NCBI RefSeq assembly: GCF_001509475.1 | Contig: NZ_LLZG01000092.1 | Span: 1 to 64,000, forward strand | DNA from: Streptomyces regalis | Lineage (GTDB): Bacteria > Actinomycetota > Actinomycetes > Streptomycetales > Streptomycetaceae | Direction: 5' to 3' | DNA length: 64,000 bases | Translations under genes and position numbers: made by a program | The notes under the pieces: model-generated | What the model saw: only the letters and a program-made list of their open reading frames with translations | What the model was told of the DNA's origin: nothing | Databases searched by the model: none | Part shown: positions 53,152 to 60,371 of the stretch, piece by piece | How the letters are laid out: every line of letters starts with the position of its first letter | Numbering within the stretch: the stretch's first letter is position 1

Positions 53152-54571
53152 CCCGCGCGCCCTGCACGAGCTGTCCGTCGCCGAGGCCGGTGCGCGCTTG
53201 CGCTCGGGCGCCCTGACCTCGGCCGAGCTGACCCGGTACACACTGGAGCGGATCGCGGCGCTGAACCCGACGCTGCGCGCGTTCGTGACGGTCACCGAGG
53301 AACGTGCCCTCAAGGACGCGGACCGCGCCGACCACGAGCTGGCGTCCGGCCTCGACCGGGGGCCGCTGCACGGGATCCCCTACGCGCTCAAGGACATCTT
53401 CGACACCCGGGGCATCCGCACCACCAGCCACTCCTGGCTGATGGCCGAGCATGTGCCGGACGAGGACGCCGAGGTAGAGTCCCGGCTGCGCGCGGGTGGC
53501 GGGGTCCTGGTCGGCAAGCTGGCCACGCACGAGTTCGCGCTGGGCGGTCCGAGCCCGGAGCTGCCCTTCCCGCCCGCCCGCAACCCCTGGAACACCGAGC
53601 ACTTCACCGGCGCGTCCTCGTCGGGTGCCGGCGCGGCCGTGGCGGCGGGGCTGGTGCGGGTCGCGATCGGCTCCGACACCAGCGGTTCGGTGCGCGGACC
53701 GGCCTGTCACTGCGGGACGGTCGGGCTGAAGCCGACGTACGGTCTGGTCTCACGGCGGGGAGCGTTCCCGCTGTCGTACGCGCTGGACCACATCGGCCCG
53801 CTGGGCTGGACGGTGGCGGACACCGCGCTCGCCACCCAGGTGATCGCCGGGCACGATCCTCTCGACCCGGGCAGTGTCCGGCGGCCGGTGCCCGACCTGG
53901 TGGCGGGGCTCGGGCAGGGTGTGCGCGGGCTGCGCATCGCCTACTCGCCGGGCTGGTTCCGGGACGATCCGGCCACCTCGCCGGAGGTGACGGCGGCCAT
54001 CGAGCGGGTCCTGGCGGAGCTCGGGGAGAGCGGTGCCCTGGTGGACGAGGTGGAACTCCCGCCGTACGGGCGGTTCAACGCGTGCGGGCGCGTCATCATG
54101 GCCGCCGAGGCATACGCGATCCACGAGGCCGAACTGAGGCGGCGCCCCACCGCGTACGGGCGCTACACCTACCAGCGCATCGCCCCCGCGGCCGGGCTGA
54201 GCGCGGCCGACCTGGTGCAGGCGTTGCGGCTGCGGCAGGAGCTGGCGGACGCCGTGCAGCGGATCGTCTTCGACCGGTACGACGTGCTGGTGACCGCGAC
54301 CGGCTTGTCCCCGGCGCCCCGGCTGGACGCGTTCCCGACGGACTGGCCGCCACCGCGCGAGCTCACCGCGATGCAGACGATCCCCTTCAACGTCACCGGT
54401 CACCCGGCTCTCGCCCTGCCGACGGGGCTGTCCGGCACCGGCCTCCCGCTCGGGATGCAGATAGCGGGACGCGCGTTCGACGAAGCGACCGTACTCAGGG
54501 TGGGGGCGGCGGTGGAAGCGATCACCGGGCATGCGGCGCGCAGGCCGGCGGCCGTGCCTCGACCGGCCTGA
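53144..54571 (+). CDS. AtzE-like amidase (amidase signature family)
   Basis: A 475-aa amidase with the Ser-cisSer-Lys triad: GIPYALKDIFDTRG (Lys), FTGASSSGAGAAVAAG (cis-Ser) and VAIGSDTSGSVRGPACHCGT (nucleophile Ser). ITLFK-like and FNVTGHPALALPTGLSG segments close the family. ATG 53144 overlaps the AtzG-like gene. In cyanurate catabolism AtzE deaminates 1-carboxybiuret, but here the setting is a biosynthetic operon, so it may cut or form an amide in the product. It is the last gene of module 1 and is convergent with a peptidase, 13 bases between stops. Confidence 0.9.
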   Translation: MSDPRALHELSVAEAGARLRSGALTSAELTRYTLERIAALNPTLRAFVTVTEERALKDADRADHELASGLDRGPLHGIPYALKDIFDTRGIRTTSHSWLMAEHVPDEDAEVESRLRAGGGVLVGKLATHEFALGGPSPELPFPPARNPWNTEHFTGASSSGAGAAVAAGLVRVAIGSDTSGSVRGPACHCGTVGLKPTYGLVSRRGAFPLSYALDHIGPLGWTVADTALATQVIAGHDPLDPGSVRRPVPDLVAGLGQGVRGLRIAYSPGWFRDDPATSPEVTAAIERVLAELGESGALVDEVELPPYGRFNACGRVIMAAEAYAIHEAELRRRPTAYGRYTYQRIAPAAGLSAADLVQALRLRQELADAVQRIVFDRYDVLVTATGLSPAPRLDAFPTDWPPPRELTAMQTIPFNVTGHPALALPTGLSGTGLPLGMQIAGRAFDEATVLRVGAAVEAITGHAARRPAAVPRPA

Positions 54572-54584
54572 CGACGCGCCGGGT

Positions 54585-56399
54585 TCAGGACTCCGTCAGC
54601 CAGCCCGACTCCAGCAACGCGTCGAAGAGGCGGGCCGTGGTGTCCGGGTCCAGAGGGCGGCGCAGGCCGTACGACGTCTCGGTGATGATCCGGTCACGGT
54701 CGCGCCGGCCGTTCGCCCGGATCGCCAGGTTGAACAGGACCGACAGGTGGTGCTTGTCCTCGGCGATCATCCCGGTGAGGACCGTCCTGGTGGCGGGCGG
54801 CAGTTCGCCCAGCATCGCCCTCAGGTTCAGGGGACCCGGCCAGCGTCGGTGCACCGCGCGGCCGTCGGAGGCCCGCGCACCGTCGGGCTCGCAAAGGGCC
54901 CCGGCCTCCGTCACCGACGCCCCGGCCGCCAGGGCGCGCAGTGCGGCACCCCGGCGTGCCACGTGCTCGGCGAGGCCGCTCCCCCACCCGTCCGGCGTGC
55001 CGCGGCGCAGTTCCGACACCGCCTGCCGCTCTCGCCCGTACCAGCGCTCCACGACCGCGGAACGGGTGGCCGCATCGGGGCCGTCCGATGCCAGCAGGTG
55101 GGCCAGGGCGGCCCCGGCCACCGTGGAGCGTGTCATCTCCACCGGGGACACCTTGTCGGGCGAGTCGCCCGCCGAGTGGTTGAAGCGGTCCGCGGGATGA
55201 CAGAACTGGACGGCCGGGCGGTCCACCGACGGATCGGCGTACAGCGCATGGTCGGAGAACCCGAGGAACGGTGACGGGCTCCAGGTGCCGGGGCTGTCGG
55301 CGGTGGCCGCGAAGACCTGCTCCACCACGTGCTCGGCGAGCGGCCCGAGCAGCGTCGGCGTGGTCTCGGGCGGCCGCTCGACGACGAACGGTGAGCGGCA
55401 CAGCGTCTGGTCCTCACCCACCATGTCCAGGTTGATCAGCGCGTCCGGCAGCCCGCCGCCGCCCGGTTGGGAACGCCCGTGCAGCACCGCCGCGTTGCCC
55501 AGGAACTCCGCGCCCCAGAAGAACCGGATCGGGCGCCGCGTGCCGTGGCGGGAGTCGGCGCGCCGGGCCCGGGACAGGGCCGCGGCGATGCCGAGCAGGG
55601 CGGCCACGCCGGAGGCGTTGTCGTTGGAGCCGGGTCGCGGATGGCACAGGTGGGCCGTCAGCCAGATCTCCCCGGCCGTCTCGTCACCGGGCAGCAACCC
55701 GCTGACGACCGGCATGGCGGCCGTACGGTCCACTGTGACCTCGGCTCGGGCCGTCGCGCCCCGCTCGGCGGCCGCGCGCGCCGCGCGGAACATCGCCGGA
55801 GTGACGCTGAAGCCGAACAGCCGGCTGTCCGGGGGGAGTTCGATGCGGCCGACATGCGGGTCCGGTTCGCCGCCCTTGCACGGCGCGTCCGTGACGAGGC
55901 CGAGCGCGCCCGCCGCCGTCAGCTCCCGCAGCAGGGACCCCCGTACGAAGGCGGCCCGGTCCACCACGGCGACGGCGCCGGACACGGCGGGACCGACGGG
56001 ATCGTCGCCCCCGACCGGCACCAGGCGGGCGACGGTCCCGCCCCGCGGCGTGGCGGCGGAGTACGTCGCCACCGTGAAGGGCTGCTCCGCGTGATCGGCG
56101 TGCCAGACCTCGGGCGCGCCTGGGCCGGACCCGGCGAACACGGTCAGGTGTGCGCTCAGCGGGGTCCAGGAGACGGGCGCCCGGAACGTCCACCACTGGG
56201 GCCGGCCGTCGGCGGCGAAGCGCTGTACGCCGACGTCCTCCAGGCCGGCCGCGGTGGCCGCCTCGGCCACCGTCCCGGCGGCCCGTTCGAGGCCGAGCGA
56301 CGCCTGGTAGCGGTCGTGGGCGCTCACTCGTGCGACGTGGTCCATGACGTCGTCGATCCGTATGAAGTGCAGCAACCGCGAAACCAGTGAATCACCCAC
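54585..56399 (-). CDS. DUF4910/M28-like metallopeptidase
   Basis: A 604-aa protein of the aminopeptidase-like group with M28-type zinc ligands: WLTAHLCHPRPGSNDNASGV (His and Asp), IRFFWGAEFLGNAAVL (Glu), LINLDMVGED (Asp) and FCHPADRFNHSAGDS (His). The C-terminal about 90 residues look like a winged helix (NLRAMLGELPPATRTVLTGM; ITETSYGLRRPLDPDTTARL). GTG 56399 is preferred because GGGAG lies 8 bases upstream; a longer form starts at 56438. It has no signal peptide, so it is cytoplasmic. It sits between the two peptide modules. It is the best candidate to trim or release the peptide products, since the locus has no lasso-type B2 protease. Confidence 0.82.
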   Translation of the reverse strand: MGDSLVSRLLHFIRIDDVMDHVARVSAHDRYQASLGLERAAGTVAEAATAAGLEDVGVQRFAADGRPQWWTFRAPVSWTPLSAHLTVFAGSGPGAPEVWHADHAEQPFTVATYSAATPRGGTVARLVPVGGDDPVGPAVSGAVAVVDRAAFVRGSLLRELTAAGALGLVTDAPCKGGEPDPHVGRIELPPDSRLFGFSVTPAMFRAARAAAERGATARAEVTVDRTAAMPVVSGLLPGDETAGEIWLTAHLCHPRPGSNDNASGVAALLGIAAALSRARRADSRHGTRRPIRFFWGAEFLGNAAVLHGRSQPGGGGLPDALINLDMVGEDQTLCRSPFVVERPPETTPTLLGPLAEHVVEQVFAATADSPGTWSPSPFLGFSDHALYADPSVDRPAVQFCHPADRFNHSAGDSPDKVSPVEMTRSTVAGAALAHLLASDGPDAATRSAVVERWYGRERQAVSELRRGTPDGWGSGLAEHVARRGAALRALAAGASVTEAGALCEPDGARASDGRAVHRRWPGPLNLRAMLGELPPATRTVLTGMIAEDKHHLSVLFNLAIRANGRRDRDRIITETSYGLRRPLDPDTTARLFDALLESGWLTES

Positions 56400-56730
56400 G
56401 AAAGCCACTCCCGAGAATATCGGTCCGGTCCGGTTCACCCATCTACTCGGACATCTATACAGAGCCGCGAGGCATCACGGCAATCGCCGATCTGTCTCAT
56501 GTCGTCGCCTGCCTGGACGCCCTATCGGCCTCATTGCGTTCCAGATGCACCCCCATCCACCTGCGAGTATGCCGACTCGACAGCTCCGGTTGAACGTTGA
56601 ACTGTCTCATGTGGGCCTTGACGGCCCGACGGCTCACCTGTTGCATTCCCAGCGTCGGAATCGACGAATGCGCGACTGCGGGATTCCCGTTATCCGTCAT
56701 TCGCAATTTTTCGCGGGGGAGGTGAATGCG
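56400..56730. promoter_or_regulatory. 331-base divergent regulatory region before peptide 2
   Basis: Space between the peptidase start and the 22-aa peptide. It holds the second copy of GCCTTGACGGCC (56615-56626), 116 bases before the ATG; its TTGACG may be a -35 with a weak TTGCAT (56641-56646) 17 bases on. TTGAACGTTGAACTG (about 56590-56604) is a partial direct repeat. GGGGGAGG (56715-56722) is the ribosome binding site. No other gene is credible here. Confidence 0.5.
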
Positions 56731-56799
56731 ATGCGCAAGTACACCAAGCCGGCTGCCAAGGAGGTCACCTCCGGCACCGTCCTCAAGGTCGTGGCCTGA
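56731..56799 (+). CDS. Small peptide 2, leader-like RiPP precursor or carrier (22 aa)
   Basis: A 22-aa peptide from ATG 56731 with GGGGGAGG 8 bases upstream. It begins MRKYTKPAAKEVTSGT and ends VLKVVA. The Y-x-x-P element near the N-terminus followed by Gly-Thr is the pattern that PqqD-type recognition elements bind in lasso precursor leaders (Y-x-x-P-x-L). Here the peptide stops where a core would start. A perfect hairpin follows, then a ligase carrying a fused PqqD domain and a stand-alone PqqD. This context makes it a real gene despite its size. GTG 56722 is in frame and is a less likely start. Too short for standard gene finders. Confidence 0.75.
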   Translation: MRKYTKPAAKEVTSGTVLKVVA

Positions 56800-56820
56800 G
56801 CCCCGCTCGGAACACGGACC

Positions 56821-56848
56821 GCCGCGCCCGGCAATGTCCGGGCGCGGC
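56821..56848 (+). terminator. Hairpin after peptide 2
   Basis: Perfect 11-bp stem GCCGCGCCCGG (56821-56831) with CCGGGCGCGGC (56838-56848), loop CAATGT. It starts 22 bases after the peptide stop and lies 56 bases before the synthetase gene, the same layout as after peptide 1. Confidence 0.85.
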
Positions 56849-56903
56849 CCCATGCCGGCCCTCCCTTCCTCCGATCCGACTCCGCAGCGAGCGAGGTAGT
56901 TGT

Positions 56904-59105
56904 ATGTGTGGCTTGTCCGGGATTGCTCGGGTCGACGGCCGACCCGTTGGTGAGGGCACGGACGCACTGCTGCGCCGGATGGCTCGGGTCCTGGCCCATC
57001 GCGGGCCCGACGACGAGACGTACTTCCGGTCCGGCCCGCTGGGCCTCGGCTTCGTGCGGCTCTCGCTGGTCGACCCGGAGGGCGGCGCCCAGCCACTGGC
57101 CACGGACGACGGGGCGCTGGTCCTCATCGCCAACGGCGAGATCTACAACCACCGCGAGCTCGCGGCCGGCCTGCCCGCCGGCACCCGGCTGCGCACCCGC
57201 TCCGACTGCGAGGTCCTGCTTCACCTCTACCGCCGCGACGGGCTGCGCTTCCTGGACAAGGTGCGCGGCATGTTCTCCCTGGTGCTCTGGGACCGCGACC
57301 ACGACCGGCTGGTCTTCGCCCGTGACCGGTTCGGCATCAAGCCGCTCTTCTACCACCTCGACCGCGAGCGGATCGTCTTCGCCTCCGAGGTCAAGGCGCT
57401 CTTCCAGGACCCGTCCTGCCCGCGCGAACTCGACTGGGACGCGGCGCTGGGCGACCAGATGCTCAGCATGGCGCCGGTGACGGACGACAGCCCGGCCCAC
57501 TCCTGGTTCAAGGGCATCGAACTCGTCCCCGCGGCCTCCATCGTCACCGTCGACCTCACCAACGGCTCCATCTCCACCCACCGCTACTGGGACTTCCCCT
57601 CGTTCGAGGCCGGTGACTCGGCCGCCTCCGAGTCCCAACTCGTCGCCGACTACGGCCGTTTCCTGGCCGAGAGCGTCGAGGAGTCCCAGATGGCCGATGT
57701 CGAGATCGGCCTCTTCCTCAGCGGCGGCATCGACTCGGCCGCCGTCGCGGCACTGGCCGGCGTCAAGCCCAAGACGTACACCGCGCTCAACGGCTCCACT
57801 CTCGGCAACGGCGACGCCGAGTCCGCCCACGCCATCGCCGCCGCGCTGGGCCTGGCCAATCACCAGGTGCTGCTGGACACCGCGCACACCCCTGGCGTCG
57901 AGGAGTGGAAGCGGCACCTGTGGCTGCTGGAGACGCCGCTCGCCGGACCCGAGACGTTCTACAAGTACGAGATGTACCGCTACGTAGGCGCCCACACCCC
58001 CGAGATCAAGGCCATGCTGCTGGGCGGCGGCGCCGACGAATTCAACGGCGGCTACTCCAAGACCATCGCGGGCGGCGGACAGTGGCCCGACTTCGTCCGC
58101 AACGTCGCCGGCATGGGCGTCGCCCGGGACCGCGCCCGGCGCCCCGACCTCGGCGCCTGGTGGGACGCCGCCGGCCGTTCGCCGGTCAGTGCCCGCTATC
58201 TGCGTGAGGCGGCCGGCGGACATGCGGGCGACCCCTATCACGCGCTGTTCCGCTGGAAGTACCGCGACGTCCAGCTCTACAACTGCTGGCACGAGGACCG
58301 CACCGCCGCGGGCAACGGCATCGAGGCCCGGGTGCCCTTCCTCGACCACCGCCTGGTCGAGCTGGTGGCGGCGGTGCCCGAGGAGCTGCGGCCGAGCCTG
58401 GTGTGGGACAAGCAGATCCTGCGCCGCGCCATGTCCGGCATCCTGCCGCCCGAGATGGTGGACCGCCCCAAGGGCCCCTTCTTCTACGGCGACGGCGAGC
58501 ACCACACCTACCGCACCTTCGTGCGGATGCTGGCCCAGGACGGCGACCGGCTGCTCGAGGAGGCCCTCGACTCCGACGCCGCCCGCCACCACCTGGACAC
58601 CGACGAGGTGCGCGCCCAGCTGCGCCGGCTGGAGCGCGATCCGTCGGCCGGCCATGTGGAACTGCTGCTGCGCGTCGTCAACCTCGGGCTGCTGGAGCGG
58701 ATGACGGCGGACCTGCCCGCGCCACTCGTCGACACCGTCAAGGCGCCGGTACCGCAGGGCGTGCCGGTGACGGACTGGGCGGTCGAGCGGGCGTCGATCG
58801 AGGCACGGGTGGTGCGCCGCCCGGAGGTCGAGCCGGAGCACGTGCTGCGGCTCACCGACGATGTCCTGCTGTTGCACTCCGCGGACGAACCGGCCGTCTG
58901 GTACCTCGTGGTGAACGGCAGTATCGAGTACGTCCTCGACGAGGTCGAGAACCCCGGCTGGCTCCGGCTGCTGCACGCCTTCGACGGCAAGCAGTCGTAC
59001 GGAGATCTCATCACCGGTCTCGGGGTCGCCGCCGACGAGGTCGCACCGCTGGTCGCCGAGGCGCTCGAGCTGGGACTGCTCTCGCATGCGGTCCCCGCCG
59101 GATGA
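56904..59105 (+). CDS. Asparagine synthetase-like ligase fused to a C-terminal PqqD domain
   Basis: A 733-aa enzyme. Class II glutaminase domain: MCGLSGIARVDG with the N-terminal Cys nucleophile, LAHRGPDDETYF, LVLIANGEIYNHRELAAGL. Synthetase domain: DVEIGLFLSGGIDSAAVAAL (PP-loop), MLLGGGADEFNGGYSKTIAG and EARVPFLDHRLVELVAAVPE. From about residue 640 a PqqD-like domain follows (EHVLRLTDDVLLLHSADEPA, GWLRLLHAFDGKQSYGDLIT). Lasso cyclases are homologues but are about 600 aa and lack this fusion. Predicted: adenylate a carboxylate and form an amide or macrolactam while holding the leader with its own recognition domain. ATG 56904 fixes Cys2. Confidence 0.85.
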   Translation: MCGLSGIARVDGRPVGEGTDALLRRMARVLAHRGPDDETYFRSGPLGLGFVRLSLVDPEGGAQPLATDDGALVLIANGEIYNHRELAAGLPAGTRLRTRSDCEVLLHLYRRDGLRFLDKVRGMFSLVLWDRDHDRLVFARDRFGIKPLFYHLDRERIVFASEVKALFQDPSCPRELDWDAALGDQMLSMAPVTDDSPAHSWFKGIELVPAASIVTVDLTNGSISTHRYWDFPSFEAGDSAASESQLVADYGRFLAESVEESQMADVEIGLFLSGGIDSAAVAALAGVKPKTYTALNGSTLGNGDAESAHAIAAALGLANHQVLLDTAHTPGVEEWKRHLWLLETPLAGPETFYKYEMYRYVGAHTPEIKAMLLGGGADEFNGGYSKTIAGGGQWPDFVRNVAGMGVARDRARRPDLGAWWDAAGRSPVSARYLREAAGGHAGDPYHALFRWKYRDVQLYNCWHEDRTAAGNGIEARVPFLDHRLVELVAAVPEELRPSLVWDKQILRRAMSGILPPEMVDRPKGPFFYGDGEHHTYRTFVRMLAQDGDRLLEEALDSDAARHHLDTDEVRAQLRRLERDPSAGHVELLLRVVNLGLLERMTADLPAPLVDTVKAPVPQGVPVTDWAVERASIEARVVRRPEVEPEHVLRLTDDVLLLHSADEPAVWYLVVNGSIEYVLDEVENPGWLRLLHAFDGKQSYGDLITGLGVAADEVAPLVAEALELGLLSHAVPAG

Positions 59106-59983
59106 CGGGGTACGGCCCGGTGAGGAAGGCGACCGCGCGGCGGGCGCCCCGGAGGACCGACGCCACCCTGGTCCATGGACCGTGGGAGCGGTCCGCGCTG
59201 CGCACGACGCTGCTCGACTGCCTGGAGGGGCTGGAGAGCCGCCGGCTGCTGCCGGCCGATCATCTTGCCGTGCTCTGCGTCGGCTCCGTGGCCCGCGGCT
59301 GGGCGAACGACAGCAGCGACTACGACTTCAACATCGTCGCCCACGGTCCCTGGCACGGACCGAGCGTGCGCACCATCCCCGTCCCGCTGCGCCCGGCCTC
59401 GGTTCCGGCCGTGGTGGAGTACGTCGACGGGCGGCGCTGGGAGATCAAGTACTGGGTGGACGTACAGGTCGACCAGATGCTCGCGAAGGTGGCCTGGGAC
59501 CGGTTCGAGGAGGGCGCCTCGACGGCTCGCGCGCTGACCGACGCCGAGGAGCTGTTCCTGGAGCGGCTCGCGACCTGCCTGACGCTCAGCGGTACGTCGT
59601 GGGTGCGCAGCAGGCGGCAGGAACTGGGCGAGACCGCGTTCCGGGCATTCGTGACGGCCCGCTCCCTGGCCGAGGCCGACTCCTCGATCGAGGACGCGCT
59701 CGGCCAGCTCGCCGCCGACGACGTCGACAGCGCGGTGCTGTCGGCACGCAAGGCCTTCGGGCATGTGGTGGACGCGCTGCTGGAGAGCCACGGTGCGTAC
59801 GGCTCACCCATCCCCAAGTGGCGTGCCCGGCGGCTGCGCGAGGTACGGCCCAGTCAGCTGCCGTACCAGGAGTACTGGGCCGTGGAGACCATGCGGGACT
59901 TCGACCCCCGGGCGCCCGATGCCTGGGTGACGCGGACCGTGCAGCGGTGCAGGGATCTGTCGATCGAGGTGGAGATTCACTGA
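59102..59983 (+). CDS. Nucleotidyltransferase-fold protein
   Basis: A 293-aa protein with the polymerase-beta nucleotidyltransferase motif LCVGSVARGWANDSSDYDFN (G-S then D-x-D at about residue 60-80), then YVDGRRWEIKYWVDVQVDQM with a possible third acidic residue, and a helical C-terminal half (LEDALGQL-type repeats; KAFGHVVDALLESHG). Relatives transfer AMP to antibiotics or proteins. In this operon it may adenylylate a peptide, a product for self-protection, or an intermediate. ATG 59102 overlaps the ligase stop by 4 bases, and its stop overlaps the PqqD gene by one base (TGATG). Confidence 0.8.
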   Translation: MTGYGPVRKATARRAPRRTDATLVHGPWERSALRTTLLDCLEGLESRRLLPADHLAVLCVGSVARGWANDSSDYDFNIVAHGPWHGPSVRTIPVPLRPASVPAVVEYVDGRRWEIKYWVDVQVDQMLAKVAWDRFEEGASTARALTDAEELFLERLATCLTLSGTSWVRSRRQELGETAFRAFVTARSLAEADSSIEDALGQLAADDVDSAVLSARKAFGHVVDALLESHGAYGSPIPKWRARRLREVRPSQLPYQEYWAVETMRDFDPRAPDAWVTRTVQRCRDLSIEVEIH

Positions 59984-60267
59984 TGGGGGAACTGGAGTTG
60001 ACTCCGGGCAATGTGCTGCGGCGCCGTATGGAGGCCCGCGCACGCAAATACCGGGGCAAGCTGTATATCGCCGTGCAGGACCAGGCGCTGGAGCTGGACG
60101 AGGTCGCACAGGCCATCTTCCGCCGGATCGACGGCGTCTCGACGTTGGCGGAGATCGCGGCCGGGCTCGCCGAGGAGTACGGCGTCCCGGTCGACGAGGC
60201 GACGGACGACACCGTCGGCTTCGCCGCCCAGCTGGTGGGACACGGGGTCGTGGAGGTCGTTCGATGA
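59983..60267 (+). CDS. PqqD-family peptide recognition protein (RRE)
   Basis: A 94-aa protein. The PqqD fold (winged helix-like with a three-strand sheet) is shown by GNVLRRRMEARARKYRGKLY, IAVQDQALELDEVAQAIFRR, IDGVSTLAEIAAGLAEEYGV and ATDDTVGFAAQLVGHGVVEV. Such RiPP recognition elements bind leader peptides and present them to modifying enzymes; in lasso pathways this is protein B1. Two PqqD domains (this and the ligase C-terminus) in one operon suggest that two partners or two steps need leader contact. Coupled to genes on both sides. Confidence 0.85.
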   Translation: MGELELTPGNVLRRRMEARARKYRGKLYIAVQDQALELDEVAQAIFRRIDGVSTLAEIAAGLAEEYGVPVDEATDDTVGFAAQLVGHGVVEVVR

Positions 60268-60371
60268 CCTCGGGCACAACTGGCTCGCGGCGGCCCGCCG
60301 AGGGCCGTTCCGCGGGCAGCCCTACCGCCGTCGGCCGTGGTGAGAGGGGGACGGCATGTGCGGGACCGTAG
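60264..60371 (+). CDS. Possible 35-aa coupled ORF
   Basis: ATG 60264 overlaps the PqqD stop (ATGA) and opens 35 codons (MTSGTTGSRRPAEGRSAGSP onward), ending TACAGP, and running 16 bases into the oxygenase gene in another frame. The overlap with the PqqD stop is the coupling seen elsewhere in this operon, and the peptide has a single Cys near its end. Composition is otherwise unremarkable, so it may be chance. Confidence 0.25.
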   Translation: MTSGTTGSRRPAEGRSAGSPTAVGRGERGTACAGP

